The notes: generated by a model not told the origin, from the sequence alone. A DNA stretch of 64,000 bases from Eubacterium sp. (GCA_017463985.1 JAFUEH010000007.1:1-64000), one strand, 5' to 3'; shown: positions 47,327-56,815, counted from the stretch's first letter. Numbers and translations: made by a program.

Positions 47327-49816
47327 TTAGATGGATTTCAACAGCTTCGGCAGCTTCGCAATCGTGGCACCGAGGCGCCAGAAAATTCTGTTAAAGCCGC
47401 GGAAGGTGGAACGTCTGTCGTCCAAGATCCACATCAGGCCCTCCGCCTGCTTGGCGGAAAAGGCACCCATTGACATGGCGACAAAGTTCCTGATCGGGAT
47501 CTGCGTTGCCATCGCGGCCAGCATCTTGCCGTCGCCGTTCGCGTCAGAGCCCATACCGCCCATGATCTTTTCGATCAGACGGCAAATCCGTCCGCCCCAC
47601 TTTGTATGACGGGCGTCGTTCAGGCAGCAATACTTGTCGATCGGCTTGTCACGGTCAATCTCCGGACTCGGCAGCTCGCCGTTCACCGTCGCATAAACCG
47701 CGGCAAAATCGTCACGGCTGATAGCCGCCACGTTGTTGTAATAGTTCGGTGCCGCCGCACGGTAATCGGGCACCTCGCCCTCGACCGTACCCTCGACGTA
47801 AACCTTTGCGCCAAGGCGGATGTCCGCGGAGGAAGCGCCGACGCCGATCATGAAGTCGCCGGACTCCACAAACCAATCGTTCGTGTTGACATTGAAGAAG
47901 GCAAAGGCTCTCTTATCGAGCGCAATCTTGACTTCCTTCTCCTCGCCGGCCTTCAGAAATACCTTCTGGAAGCCGCGCAGCTCCTTCTTCGGGCGGTAGA
48001 TCGTAGACTCTGCGTCCGCCACATACAGCTGGGCGATCTCGGCGCCGTCAACGTCGCCGGTATTCTTGATCTTAAAGGAAACTGTCAGCATGTCGGTATC
48101 CTTGATGCGCTCAGCCGACAGCTGGATATCGCTATATTCAAATGTCGTATAGGACAGACCGTAGCCGAACGGGAACACCACCGGCTTGTCAGCAGCGTCA
48201 TAATAGCGGTAGCCGATATAAACAGACTCTCTGTGCTCGGAGGTCACCGGACCGCCCGGATAGTTACCGAAGGTCGGATTGTCCTCAAAGGAGGCAGGAT
48301 AGGTCTCGGCCGTTTTACCGGACGGGTTCACCGCACCGGTCAGGATTCTTGCCACGGCAGCGCCGGACGCCTGTCCGCCAAGGCCGGAGTTCAGCAGCGC
48401 CTTTACCTTGCCGAGCCACGGCATCAGTACGACGGAGCCGCCTGCCAGTACGACAGCCGTATTCGGGTTCACGTCAGCCATTCTTTCGATCAGAGCGTTG
48501 TGGCTCTGCGGCATATTGATGTCAGCGCGGTCATAGCCCTCGCCCTCAAATTCTTCTGTCAGACCGGCGAATACCAGCACCACGTCAGCAGCAGCGGCAG
48601 CCTTCTCCGCTTCGGCAAACAGTGCATCGTTCACCTCGTCCTTGCTCTTTTCATAGCCCTGCGCATAGGTAACATCCACGCCGAGCTCCTTCAGCTTATC
48701 AAGGGCATTGTCGAGCATGGTCGGGTTAATAACAGAGGAGCCTGCGCCCTGGAAGCGCGGAGACGCTGCCAGCTCACCGATCACGGCTACCTTCTGACCT
48801 GCCTTGAGCGGCAGCAGGCTGTCGTCATTCTTCAGCAGCTGCATCGAGCCCTCGGCAATCTCCTGTGCGATCGCGTGGTGTGCCTCCGGATCGAACGTAT
48901 GCGTTTTCTCCAGTGCCGGCTTAGACTTCACGATCAGGTCGACCACAGCGTCCACACGCTCGTCGAGCACCGCCTCGTCCAGCTCGCCGCTCTGTACCGC
49001 CTTCACGATCAGCTTGGTATTCATGCTGCCGGAGGTCGGCATTTCAAGATCGGTGCCGTTCTGCAGACCCGGGATACGGTCAACCGAAGCGCCCCAGTCG
49101 GTCACGATCATGCCTTTAAAGCCCCATTCGCCGCGCAGGATTTCCTGCTGGGTATGATAATTTTCAGACGCATACACGCCGTTGATTTTATTATAAGCAT
49201 TCATCACCGTCCAGGGCTGTGCGTCCTTGACAGCGATCTCAAACGCCGGCAAATAGATCTCACGCAGGGTTCTTTCATCGATGATCTCATTGAGCACCAT
49301 TCTGAACGCTTCCTGTGAGTTCGCGCAGAAATGCTTCAGCGAGGTGCCGACGCCCTTAGACTGCACACCCTTGATGATCGCAGCGGCGCACTTACCGGCC
49401 AGTAGCGGATCTTCCGAAAAATACTCAAAGTTTCTGCCGCAAACGGGCGCGCGCTTAATATTCGTACCCGGGCCGAGGATCGTAGAGACCTTTTCCTTCA
49501 AGCACTCCTGACCCATTGCCTCGCCCTCTTTTACGAGCAGGTCAGGGTCCCACGAGCAGGCAGAGGTTGCCGCCGGCGGGAAGCAGGTCGTCGGGACGGA
49601 ATTGCCGAGACCGATGCCGCCCTTTTGCTTTTTTGCGCCTTCCGGCTCTACATAGTCCTTACCTTTTTGCTTACGCAGACCGTGAGGGCCGTCCGTGATC
49701 ATGATCTTCGGCAGACCAAGCTCCGGCGCTTCCTCCAGGTGCCAGTAATCGTAACCGGACACAAAAGCGGCCTTTTGCTCCAGTGTCATTTTTCCCACGA
49801 TTTCAGGGTGTTTCAT
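47327..49816 (-). CDS. GH3 family beta-glucosidase
   Basis: Retaining beta-glycosidase, 828 residues from ATG 49816 (AAAGGAG 8 bases upstream). The (beta/alpha)8 domain holds TDGPHGLRKQ, KHFCANSQE and the nucleophile Asp240 in GMIVTDWGAS; the second domain contains LVFAGLTEEFEGEGYDR, and the C-terminal fibronectin-III-like domain begins near YIGYRYYD / PFGYGLSYTTFEYS. No signal peptide, so it hydrolyses imported oligosaccharides in the cytoplasm. Substrate (beta-glucosides or beta-xylosides) cannot be set from sequence. The extra C-terminal 100 residues after PDYRAAAPNYYNN are of unknown function. Confidence 0.93.
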   Translation of the reverse strand: MKHPEIVGKMTLEQKAAFVSGYDYWHLEEAPELGLPKIMITDGPHGLRKQKGKDYVEPEGAKKQKGGIGLGNSVPTTCFPPAATSACSWDPDLLVKEGEAMGQECLKEKVSTILGPGTNIKRAPVCGRNFEYFSEDPLLAGKCAAAIIKGVQSKGVGTSLKHFCANSQEAFRMVLNEIIDERTLREIYLPAFEIAVKDAQPWTVMNAYNKINGVYASENYHTQQEILRGEWGFKGMIVTDWGASVDRIPGLQNGTDLEMPTSGSMNTKLIVKAVQSGELDEAVLDERVDAVVDLIVKSKPALEKTHTFDPEAHHAIAQEIAEGSMQLLKNDDSLLPLKAGQKVAVIGELAASPRFQGAGSSVINPTMLDNALDKLKELGVDVTYAQGYEKSKDEVNDALFAEAEKAAAAADVVLVFAGLTEEFEGEGYDRADINMPQSHNALIERMADVNPNTAVVLAGGSVVLMPWLGKVKALLNSGLGGQASGAAVARILTGAVNPSGKTAETYPASFEDNPTFGNYPGGPVTSEHRESVYIGYRYYDAADKPVVFPFGYGLSYTTFEYSDIQLSAERIKDTDMLTVSFKIKNTGDVDGAEIAQLYVADAESTIYRPKKELRGFQKVFLKAGEEKEVKIALDKRAFAFFNVNTNDWFVESGDFMIGVGASSADIRLGAKVYVEGTVEGEVPDYRAAAPNYYNNVAAISRDDFAAVYATVNGELPSPEIDRDKPIDKYCCLNDARHTKWGGRICRLIEKIMGGMGSDANGDGKMLAAMATQIPIRNFVAMSMGAFSAKQAEGLMWILDDRRSTFRGFNRIFWRLGATIAKLPKLLKSI

Positions 49817-49861
49817 TCCATTAACTCCTTTCAAAGCATAATATTCAACACAATCGTAAAT

Positions 49862-49890
49862 ATTATACAATAAAGAAATCCGTTTGTCAC
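49862..49890 (-). promoter_or_regulatory. Sigma-A promoter of GH3 gene
   Basis: Minus-strand GTGACA, 17-base spacer, TATAAT, about 45 bases from ATG 49816. Confidence 0.65.
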
Positions 49891-49920
49891 TAACTTTTGT
49901 TAAAAAAATATACTTTACTT

Positions 49921-49951
49921 AAAAAAAGAAGTGAACATCCGTTCACTCCTC
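49921..49951 (-). terminator. Terminator of the beta-galactosidase operon
   Basis: Minus-strand AGTGAAC, GGAT, GTTCACT then CTTTTTTT. The stop codon of the upstream gene (49943-49945) is within the stem. Confidence 0.85.
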
Positions 49952-50554
49952 TTGATTATCAGGTAATTCCAGCAGGATCAAGCCGCCTTTTTTGGCACGG
50001 CCAGACGCCCAGAGCGCTGCAAAATCCAGCCACTCGTACATACTGTAGGTCACCGCCTTGACCCATAGCGCGCCGTCGCGTTCCTCGTAGCCGTTCAGGA
50101 TAAACCAGTGCCATTCGTAATCCTTAAACCGCGGATCATGATGGTTCAGGCATAAAAACGGGACGGGCAATCCGCTGTCTAATTGGCTTTTCAGTGCCGC
50201 AGCGGCGACCTCGACCGGCTCTGTCCCCTCCACGCCGGACAGCATCACCGCACTGCCGCGGTCGCGCAAATACGCACCGAAGCCGTCAATATAGAGCGAA
50301 AGGCGGTCAATACCGCTCATGCGCGGATGGAGATACGGCTTCATGACGTCAGCAAACGCGACGTAATCCGCCTTTGTCAGGTTATTTTTATCAAAGGGAT
50401 ACAGCGAACAGCCCTTGTATAAATCCAGATAGATACAGACCTCGCAGGCCGTTTCTGCGCCGCAGCCGCCAAGCCGCATCATAAAGGTGGAAAACCAATC
50501 CTGGTTGCCGCCGTAGGACGCGCCGATATAGAAATACGGAAGTTCCTTTTTCAT
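49943..50554 (-). CDS. Cysteine-peptidase-like hypothetical protein
   Basis: 203 residues, no signal peptide, function unknown. Gln18 (GGNQDWF), Cys31 in LGGCGAETA and His149 in EWHWFILNGY, with Asn154 after it, are spaced as in papain-like or C39-like cysteine peptidases and the GGCGAET context resembles the C39 nucleophile motif. Several further Cys (37, 40, 49) are present. ATG 50554 is chosen over an upstream start lacking SD. It is the last gene of the unit lacZ-nnrE/D-lipoprotein. Whether it is an active peptidase is inference only. Confidence 0.7.
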   Translation of the reverse strand: MKKELPYFYIGASYGGNQDWFSTFMMRLGGCGAETACEVCIYLDLYKGCSLYPFDKNNLTKADYVAFADVMKPYLHPRMSGIDRLSLYIDGFGAYLRDRGSAVMLSGVEGTEPVEVAAAALKSQLDSGLPVPFLCLNHHDPRFKDYEWHWFILNGYEERDGALWVKAVTYSMYEWLDFAALWASGRAKKGGLILLELPDNQEE

Positions 50555-50594
50555 CCAATCACCACGGCCATTGTAACACAGTCCGCCGCGGTTT

Positions 50595-51077
50595 TCAATC
50601 AAAAATCACGGTGATACCGGCCTCCGGCACCGACAGGGTATTCCAGCTGCCGTCGCGGTTGCGTGACAGCGAAAAAGCGCCTGCGGCGCATTGACCGCTG
50701 TAGACGGTCAGGCTCTCTTGCTGTACCGGCGTTGCCGCCGTGCCGGTCACGCTGTCAAACACCGACCACAGCAGCCGTGCCGGATTGGTCACATCCAGCG
50801 CTTCACACGGATGCTGCTGCACCATCTCACCGCGTGCAAAGGTCACTGTATTCCCGTCACAGGACAGCACCGTATCGGCGGCCGCCGTTGCCGTAGGAGT
50901 GACAAAAACCGTTCCGCTCTCCAGCTGAATTTCGCACGGAAAGGAATAGTCGCCAAAGGTATACTGCGCCGCCGCGCGAAAATCCGACACCGGCGCCGGT
51001 GTATCAAAAGAAGCCGTGCAGGCTGCCAAAGCCCACACGGCTATTATCAGTACGCTGATTATTTTATGTAGCTTCAT
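50595..51077 (-). CDS. Small lipoprotein
   Basis: 160 residues: signal peptide MKLHKIISVLIIAVWAL with lipobox L-A-A-C at about residue 20, then an extracytoplasmic domain of beta-strand appearance (FGDYSFPCEIQLESGTVFV, TVLSCDGNTVTFARGEM) with two or more Cys. No known family recognised; the layout resembles outer-membrane-independent carrier-like lipoproteins. It begins 14 bases after the NnrE/NnrD stop and ends 40 bases before the peptidase-like gene, so it is in the same operon. Confidence 0.8.
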   Translation of the reverse strand: MKLHKIISVLIIAVWALAACTASFDTPAPVSDFRAAAQYTFGDYSFPCEIQLESGTVFVTPTATAAADTVLSCDGNTVTFARGEMVQQHPCEALDVTNPARLLWSVFDSVTGTAATPVQQESLTVYSGQCAAGAFSLSRNRDGSWNTLSVPEAGITVIFD

Positions 51078-51090
51078 GCCATCATCCCGA

Positions 51091-52596
51091 CTAATCGTAT
51101 TCAGACATTAAAGTACCGAGCTGTTCTGTCATATCGCTGACAAGCATCCCTCGCTGGCTCATTCGCTTGGCCGCGCGATCACCGCACAAGCCGTGAAGAT
51201 ACACCGCCGCCTTTGCCGCCTCAAAGGGCGCTATGCCTTGGGCAATAAAAGCGCCGAGCATTCCGCTGAGCATATCGCCGCTGCCGCCCATCGCCATGCC
51301 GGGATTGCCGGATGTGTTGACAAACACGCGTTCTCCGTCCGTCACTACGGTGTTTGCCCCTTTTAATACAAGAATGACGCCGTTCTCCTTTGCAAACGAC
51401 CTGGCAGTAGCTATTCTGCTCTCCTGTATCTCGGCAACCTGCTTTGATATGAGCCTTGCCATCTCGCCGGGATGGGGCGTGAGAACAACCGGCACCTTAA
51501 TCTCTTCAATCATATTTATGCGCAAAGACAGCGCATTTATTCCGTCAGCGTCTAAAACGATCGGACACTGTGCGTTTTTCAGCACCGCCTCCGTGATGGC
51601 AAGCGTATCGTCGTTCACGCCCATACCGCAGCCGAGCACAACGCTGTCGGCACGCGACAGAGCCTGCAGCAGTCCTGCCGCCGCATGGCGCGAGAAGGTG
51701 CCTTCTTCATTGCTGCATACCGGTCGGAACACCGGCTGCGTCAGGTGCGCCGCTGCCAGCGGATAGGCTCGATCGGGCAGTGCCAGCTCTACAAGCCCTG
51801 CACCGGCGCGCAGCGCTGCCTGCGTCGCCATCACCGCTGCGCCGAACATCTGATAGCTGCCGGCGATATTCAGCTGACGGCCGAAGGTGCCTTTATTGGC
51901 GTTCTTATCGCGCTGCCGGAACAGCGCCTTCACGTCCGCCGGTTCGACGGTATGCGCATAAGCGCTGTCGTCATAGCAGACCTCGGGGATACCGATATTG
52001 ACGGTCACCGTCTCACCGCAGTAGGCGTTGGCAGGCGGCAGCACGTGGCAGTATTTCAGGGTTGAAATCGCGACCGTCAGATCCGCCTTGACAGCGTTTT
52101 CGCAAACCGCGCCGGTCGTCGCGTCCGTACCGCTCGGCGTGTCCACCGCGATCACGGTAGCGCCGCTTTGACGCACGGCGGCAAACACGGTATCAAACGG
52201 TGCACGCGGCGCGCCGTGGAAGCCGATGCCAAAGATACAGTCCACCACAAACGGATAAGCCGAGAGATCGCAGGGAAAACGGCGCACCGGCACACCGCTC
52301 GCCTGCGCCTCCTCAAAGTAAGTCAGCGGCTCCGCGATCGACGGCGCTTTATCGCACAGCACGATCTCCGGCAGCGCGCCGTAGGCATACAGCAAGCGCG
52401 CGATCACAAAGCCGTCGCCGGCATTCTTTCCGTTACCGCACAGCACGGCCACGCGCTGATTTTTCATTTCGTATTGCGCCGTCATGGCCTCAAAGCAGGC
52501 CGTACCGGCTCTTTTCATAAGCGCCGCCTCCGTAGCATAACCGTCAAAGCAGTTTTGCTCGGCAAGGCGGATCTCCGCTGCATTTAAAATCCTCAT
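51091..52596 (-). CDS. nnrE-nnrD: Bifunctional NAD(P)H-hydrate epimerase / dehydratase
   Basis: Repairs hydrated NAD(P)H: the N-terminal epimerase domain (about 1-210; LCGNGKNAGDGFVIARLL, IDCIFGIGFHG-type loop) interconverts R and S forms, and the C-terminal ADP/ATP-dependent dehydratase (about 225-495; LTPHPGEMARL, NTSGNPGMAMGGSGDMLSG) restores NAD(P)H. About 501 residues. Start ATG 52596 has GAGGGTGA upstream and overlaps the GH2 stop by four bases. A housekeeping enzyme riding in a glycosidase operon. Confidence 0.95.
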   Translation of the reverse strand: MRILNAAEIRLAEQNCFDGYATEAALMKRAGTACFEAMTAQYEMKNQRVAVLCGNGKNAGDGFVIARLLYAYGALPEIVLCDKAPSIAEPLTYFEEAQASGVPVRRFPCDLSAYPFVVDCIFGIGFHGAPRAPFDTVFAAVRQSGATVIAVDTPSGTDATTGAVCENAVKADLTVAISTLKYCHVLPPANAYCGETVTVNIGIPEVCYDDSAYAHTVEPADVKALFRQRDKNANKGTFGRQLNIAGSYQMFGAAVMATQAALRAGAGLVELALPDRAYPLAAAHLTQPVFRPVCSNEEGTFSRHAAAGLLQALSRADSVVLGCGMGVNDDTLAITEAVLKNAQCPIVLDADGINALSLRINMIEEIKVPVVLTPHPGEMARLISKQVAEIQESRIATARSFAKENGVILVLKGANTVVTDGERVFVNTSGNPGMAMGGSGDMLSGMLGAFIAQGIAPFEAAKAAVYLHGLCGDRAAKRMSQRGMLVSDMTEQLGTLMSEYD

Positions 52597-55478
52597 AAGA
52601 CTGTCACCCTCACAGAAATCCGGCATCCGGTCAGCCGGTTTTTACGGTAAAGCTTTGTCGGCACCGGTCCGCAGGCGCCGGACGCTGCTCCGAGCTGGTA
52701 GCCGTCGATATGCAGGAAGGTAAAGTCCTGCGGCGTCAGCTCCTCCTGATGCATCGCTGCAGCGCACTGCTGCGACGTAAAATGATCGGCACTGAAAATA
52801 AACGGCTGTTCCATCCGCTCAAAGCACAGACCGTGTCCGTTTTCATCGGTCACACAGGCGCGGTGGACGCCGGAGCGCATACTGCTTTCCTGCGGTTTAA
52901 TATATTTTTCACGCATGGCCGCTACCGGCATGGCATACTCGCCAAGCAGCGCGTGCTCTCGGAAATCGGGTAGGTTCTGCCGTTCGCCCAAGCCGAAGTA
53001 ATTCACACGGTCAAAGCGATCCGGCAGGCGCAGCGTCAGTCCAAAGCGCGGTGCAAACGGTATCAGCCGTGAATCGGTACATTCCAGCGTAATCACTGCG
53101 CTGCTCTCGTTTTCCTGAAAACAAAGCAGACTGACGGCAGCAGCGCGCTTGCCCTTGCCGGTCACCAGCTTTCCCTCGACAGAAAGCAAGCCGCGCTTTT
53201 CATCTTTCACGGGCTTACCGAGCTGCAGACGTTCGGTGGACAGCTGCAGCTTTTCCCACACCTTATTCAGGTACATATCGTTGTCCAGCGGTGCACGGAA
53301 CAGGCTCGCGCCAAGCGTGGCGGTCACACCGTCAAAGGAAAGCCGGATACCGTCCTGCTGCGGCCGCAGCGTCAAGGTGCCGTTCCCCACAGCAAAGGAC
53401 CGCTCCGCCTCCAACTCTGTGTGATCCGCAAAGGTCAGCTGCTCTGCGGCAACCGTTTCCCCGTCCGCCAGATAGCGGAACACCACGGTCTCACACCGTT
53501 CACCGACAGGCAGCTTTTCCAGTGCCTCGCCGTGCGGCGGCAGCGTCAGCGAAAAGTGCCCCTGTGCCAGCTGTCCCAACCGGTTGTAGGACGTCCATTC
53601 CACCGTGAGCGACAGCGGACGGAAGCAATACAGGCTGGTAAACACAAAGCCCTCCTCCGTCACGGCGGCGCGTACCGGACGGTAGCAGTTTTTCATCTGC
53701 AGCGCGCCGGCGTGCGGCGTTCTGTCAGGATAAAACAGGCCGTCCACGCAAAAGTTTTTATCGTGCTTTTCCTCGCCGTGGTCACCGCCATAGGTCCAGC
53801 GATACGGACCGTCCTCATGGTACACGGCATGGTCGCAGAACTCCCAGATACAGCCGCCCATCAGGTTATCGGCGCGCAGGAAATCGCTGACATACGTTTC
53901 CAGCTCACCGGCGCCTACGCCCATCGCGTGAGCATATTCACACAGAAAATACGGCTTGCTGTACCACTTTTTGGCCAGTCCTCTGCCGTCCGCCAACTTT
54001 TTCATTTTACCTTGCCACGGATACATCTGTGAGATCACGTCATAAGCAAAGCGGCGCGTATGCACCACGTTTTCATAGTGGATCGGAATATTTGTCCGCT
54101 GCTTCAGCCCTTCGTAACACACATCCTGGTTTGCATAGCCCCACGCCTCGTTACCCAGCGACCACATCGTAATGCCGGCATGGTTCTTATCACGCTCAAA
54201 CATCCGCAGCACACGGTCCCAATAGCGCGGCGCCCACGCTTTATTATGGGAGCAGGCGCCCGGCTTATGCAGCTCTGTCTGGCAGCCGTGCGTCTCAATG
54301 TCGGCTTCATCCACCACGTACACGCCGTAAATATCGCAAAGGTCAAGGAAGATCGGGTCGGGCGGATAGTGAGAGGTACGCACGCAGTTGACATTGTATT
54401 CCTTAAAGAGCTTCACATCGCGCTCCATGTCCTCCACGGTCATCACATAGCCTTTTTTGGGATCGGTGTCGTGATGGTTGACGCCAAGGAGTTTAATCTT
54501 TTCGTTATTAAAATAGAAAACATTTCCTTTGATTTCGATATGCTTAAAGCCGACAGGACGGCGGATAACTTCCACCACCTCGCCGTCCACAGACAGCGTC
54601 AGCAGCAGTGTATACAGGTTCGGCAGCTCAGCGCTCCATTCCGCCACCTCCAGCTCCCGGAAGGTCAGCTTGTCGATCGCTTCCGGCGTGACGTCAACGG
54701 ATTTGGATACCCCCAGCTCCGGCAGCTGCACCGTCAGCACGCAGGGCTTTGTCAGCTTCAGCGAGGGCAGCACCGTCAGGTCATATTTACCGTCGCGGTA
54801 GGCTGTCCGGAGCTCGAAATCGTAAATGCTGTTATCCCCTGTTTCATAGAGCAGCACATCACGAAAAATGCCGTTATTGCGGAACATATCCTGACATTCC
54901 AGATAGGTGCCGTTACTGAATTTATGCACCACAGCAACCAGCTCGTTTTCGCCGTCAGAAAGGCAGTTGTCCAGCTCAAATTCAGCCGTATTATGGCTGC
55001 CCTCGCTGTACCCGACATACTGTCCGTTGACATACACATCGAGCGCGCCGGCCACGCCGAGGAAGGCGAGCGTATAGTGCCGCTTGCCCTTTTCCGCGGT
55101 AAAAAAGCGTCGGTACACGCCGACGGCACAGTCCTCGGGGATCGCCGGCGGTGCCGGCTTGAACTGATAGCGCGTGTTCACATAATACGGCGGCTCGTAG
55201 CCGGTAAACTGCCAACAGGACGGCACCGTCACGCGGTTAAAGGGCGTTTGCGCCGTATCCAGCACCGCTGGCAGCTCGGTCGCGTGCGCATAATAGGCAA
55301 AGTCCCATTCGCCTGACAGCACCGTGACCCGATCAGAGGCATAGCGCTCCGAAAGCACATCCGTCGCCGCCAGTGCGTCCGCCGTGCCGAAAGGAATAAA
55401 GTACGCGCGCGGCGTGAGCACATTATCCTTGTATATCGCAAAATCGCAGAAATTGTTATGATTCAGCTTATATTGCAT
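52593..55478 (-). CDS. GH2 beta-galactosidase (LacZ-like)
   Basis: 961 residues from ATG 55478. Sugar-binding N-domain (about 45-210), Ig-like domain (215-315), TIM barrel with NHHDTDPKKGYVMT and acid/base Glu444 in MWSLGNEAWGY, nucleophile Glu514 in FLCEYAHAMG, then a beta-sandwich C-terminal domain ending in the small chain domain (about 700-961). No signal peptide, so it is cytoplasmic and needs a sugar transporter, none of which is nearby. Promoter 55495-55523 gives only about ten bases of leader. It heads an operon with nnrE/D, a lipoprotein and a peptidase-like gene. Confidence 0.95.
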   Translation of the reverse strand: MQYKLNHNNFCDFAIYKDNVLTPRAYFIPFGTADALAATDVLSERYASDRVTVLSGEWDFAYYAHATELPAVLDTAQTPFNRVTVPSCWQFTGYEPPYYVNTRYQFKPAPPAIPEDCAVGVYRRFFTAEKGKRHYTLAFLGVAGALDVYVNGQYVGYSEGSHNTAEFELDNCLSDGENELVAVVHKFSNGTYLECQDMFRNNGIFRDVLLYETGDNSIYDFELRTAYRDGKYDLTVLPSLKLTKPCVLTVQLPELGVSKSVDVTPEAIDKLTFRELEVAEWSAELPNLYTLLLTLSVDGEVVEVIRRPVGFKHIEIKGNVFYFNNEKIKLLGVNHHDTDPKKGYVMTVEDMERDVKLFKEYNVNCVRTSHYPPDPIFLDLCDIYGVYVVDEADIETHGCQTELHKPGACSHNKAWAPRYWDRVLRMFERDKNHAGITMWSLGNEAWGYANQDVCYEGLKQRTNIPIHYENVVHTRRFAYDVISQMYPWQGKMKKLADGRGLAKKWYSKPYFLCEYAHAMGVGAGELETYVSDFLRADNLMGGCIWEFCDHAVYHEDGPYRWTYGGDHGEEKHDKNFCVDGLFYPDRTPHAGALQMKNCYRPVRAAVTEEGFVFTSLYCFRPLSLTVEWTSYNRLGQLAQGHFSLTLPPHGEALEKLPVGERCETVVFRYLADGETVAAEQLTFADHTELEAERSFAVGNGTLTLRPQQDGIRLSFDGVTATLGASLFRAPLDNDMYLNKVWEKLQLSTERLQLGKPVKDEKRGLLSVEGKLVTGKGKRAAAVSLLCFQENESSAVITLECTDSRLIPFAPRFGLTLRLPDRFDRVNYFGLGERQNLPDFREHALLGEYAMPVAAMREKYIKPQESSMRSGVHRACVTDENGHGLCFERMEQPFIFSADHFTSQQCAAAMHQEELTPQDFTFLHIDGYQLGAASGACGPVPTKLYRKNRLTGCRISVRVTVL

Positions 55479-55494
55479 AGTATCACCCAAAACG

Positions 55495-55523
55495 ATTGTA
55501 TTACAAAACGGGAGGGCAGTCAA
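55495..55523 (-). promoter_or_regulatory. Sigma-A promoter of the GH2 operon with very short leader
   Basis: Minus-strand TTGACT, 17-base spacer, TACAAT, ending 16 bases before the ATG. The expected leader is GGGTGATACT-like, about 10 bases, just enough for an SD. The -35 directly follows the ADH terminator. Confidence 0.7.
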
Positions 55524-55561
55524 CAAAAAAATACCGCCCCAGAGAAGCTCTAAGGCGGTAT
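55524..55561 (-). terminator. Terminator of the alcohol dehydrogenase gene
   Basis: Minus-strand ATACCGCC, 15-base loop, GGCGGTAT, then seven T in TTTTTTTG, immediately before the GH2 promoter. Confidence 0.9.
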
Positions 55562-55572
55562 CATAAAATGTG

Positions 55573-56784
55573 TTATGCCATGAAGGAGCGGATCACTGCC
55601 TCACAGTCAGCCGGCGCCATGATCTTCGGTACGGGATAACCGGGGTTACCCTCCTTGAGCGCACGCTTGACGAGCGTAGGCATATCCTCTTCCTTGATAA
55701 AATCAAACTTTTCAGGTATATTCATTGCCTTATTCATTCTTCTGATTTCGGCAATAAACGCCTTGCCCTTTTCAGCCGTCGACATATTCGGCGTCGTAAC
55801 GCCGATCAGGTCGGCCAGCTTAGCGAGCTGCGGATAAGCAGCGTCGGCATACCAGTCAAGCACATACGGCAGGATGACCGCATTCGCGAGACCGTGCGGC
55901 GTACCGTAAAGGCCGCCGAGATTGTGCGCAATGGCGTGAACATAACCGACATACGCTCTTGTGAACGCACAGCCGGCATAGAACGAAGCCTTGAGCATCG
56001 CCTCTCTCGCGCGTATATCCTTTCCGTCTGCATAAGCCTTTTCCAGATTGTCGTGAATCAGGACAGTGGCATTTTCTGCATACCAAATTGTGGATTTTAC
56101 GTTGCTCTTGCCGATATACGCCTCGACCGCATGAGTGAGTGCGTCCATACCTGTTGTCGATGTGATGTGCGGCGGCAAACCTACGGTCAGGGCCGGGTCA
56201 AGCACCGCGTATTTCGGACGGAGACAGATATCGTTGATCGCATTCTTCTCGTGTGTTTCGGGGTCGGTAACAACGGCTGCAACGGTGGTTTCTGAGCCGG
56301 TGCCGGCGGTCGTCGGTACGGCAAAGAACGGTGGCAGCTTATGGAGAACCTTTAAGTAGCCGCGCATTTTGCGCACAGACTGTCTCGGCTTCACAACACG
56401 CGCCGCCGCAGCCTTTGCACAGTCCATCGGTGAACCGCCGCCGAAAGCGATGATTCCCTGACAGCCGTTCTGAACATACAGGTCCTTACATTCCTCGATG
56501 TTCGGAATCGTCGGGTTTGGCTGAACGCCGTCATAAACGACATAGTCAATGCCGACTTCCGTGAGCTTTTCAAACATCGGGTCAAGCAGATGCAGGCCCA
56601 TCAGGCCTTTATCGGTGACCACCAGGATCTTGGTTAAGCCCTTATCCTTGATGAACTCAGGCAGCTGTAACACAGAGCCTGCGCCCTCGAGGAGCTTCGG
56701 TTCGGACCAGTCCATAAAGCACATTGCTACTTTAAAAACTCTCTGATAAAGTCTGTACCAGCATTTTTTTAAAGTCCAGAGCAT
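55573..56784 (-). CDS. Iron-containing alcohol dehydrogenase
   Basis: Group III NAD(P)-dependent alcohol dehydrogenase, 403 residues. NAD-binding GGGSPMDCAKAAA, the family signature VPTTAGTGSETT, the metal ligands in MDALTHAVEAYIG and YVHAIAHNLGGLYGTPHG are conserved. Ten to twenty N-terminal residues (MLWTLKKCWYRLYQRVFKVA) precede the usual start of the domain and look amphipathic. SD GGAGG 7 bases upstream. The substrate (ethanol, butanol or a diol) cannot be decided. Regulated perhaps through the palindrome at 56846-56861. Confidence 0.93.
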   Translation of the reverse strand: MLWTLKKCWYRLYQRVFKVAMCFMDWSEPKLLEGAGSVLQLPEFIKDKGLTKILVVTDKGLMGLHLLDPMFEKLTEVGIDYVVYDGVQPNPTIPNIEECKDLYVQNGCQGIIAFGGGSPMDCAKAAAARVVKPRQSVRKMRGYLKVLHKLPPFFAVPTTAGTGSETTVAAVVTDPETHEKNAINDICLRPKYAVLDPALTVGLPPHITSTTGMDALTHAVEAYIGKSNVKSTIWYAENATVLIHDNLEKAYADGKDIRAREAMLKASFYAGCAFTRAYVGYVHAIAHNLGGLYGTPHGLANAVILPYVLDWYADAAYPQLAKLADLIGVTTPNMSTAEKGKAFIAEIRRMNKAMNIPEKFDFIKEEDMPTLVKRALKEGNPGYPVPKIMAPADCEAVIRSFMA

Positions 56785-56815
56785 CCTTTTACCTCCTTAT
56801 TAGATTTCATTCTTA

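Noticed and set aside
54060-55316. Plus-strand frame of 418 codons antisense to the GH2 gene
   Set aside because: Rich in His/Arg/Val and without domains, as expected for a complement frame; the GH2 gene has both catalytic glutamates.
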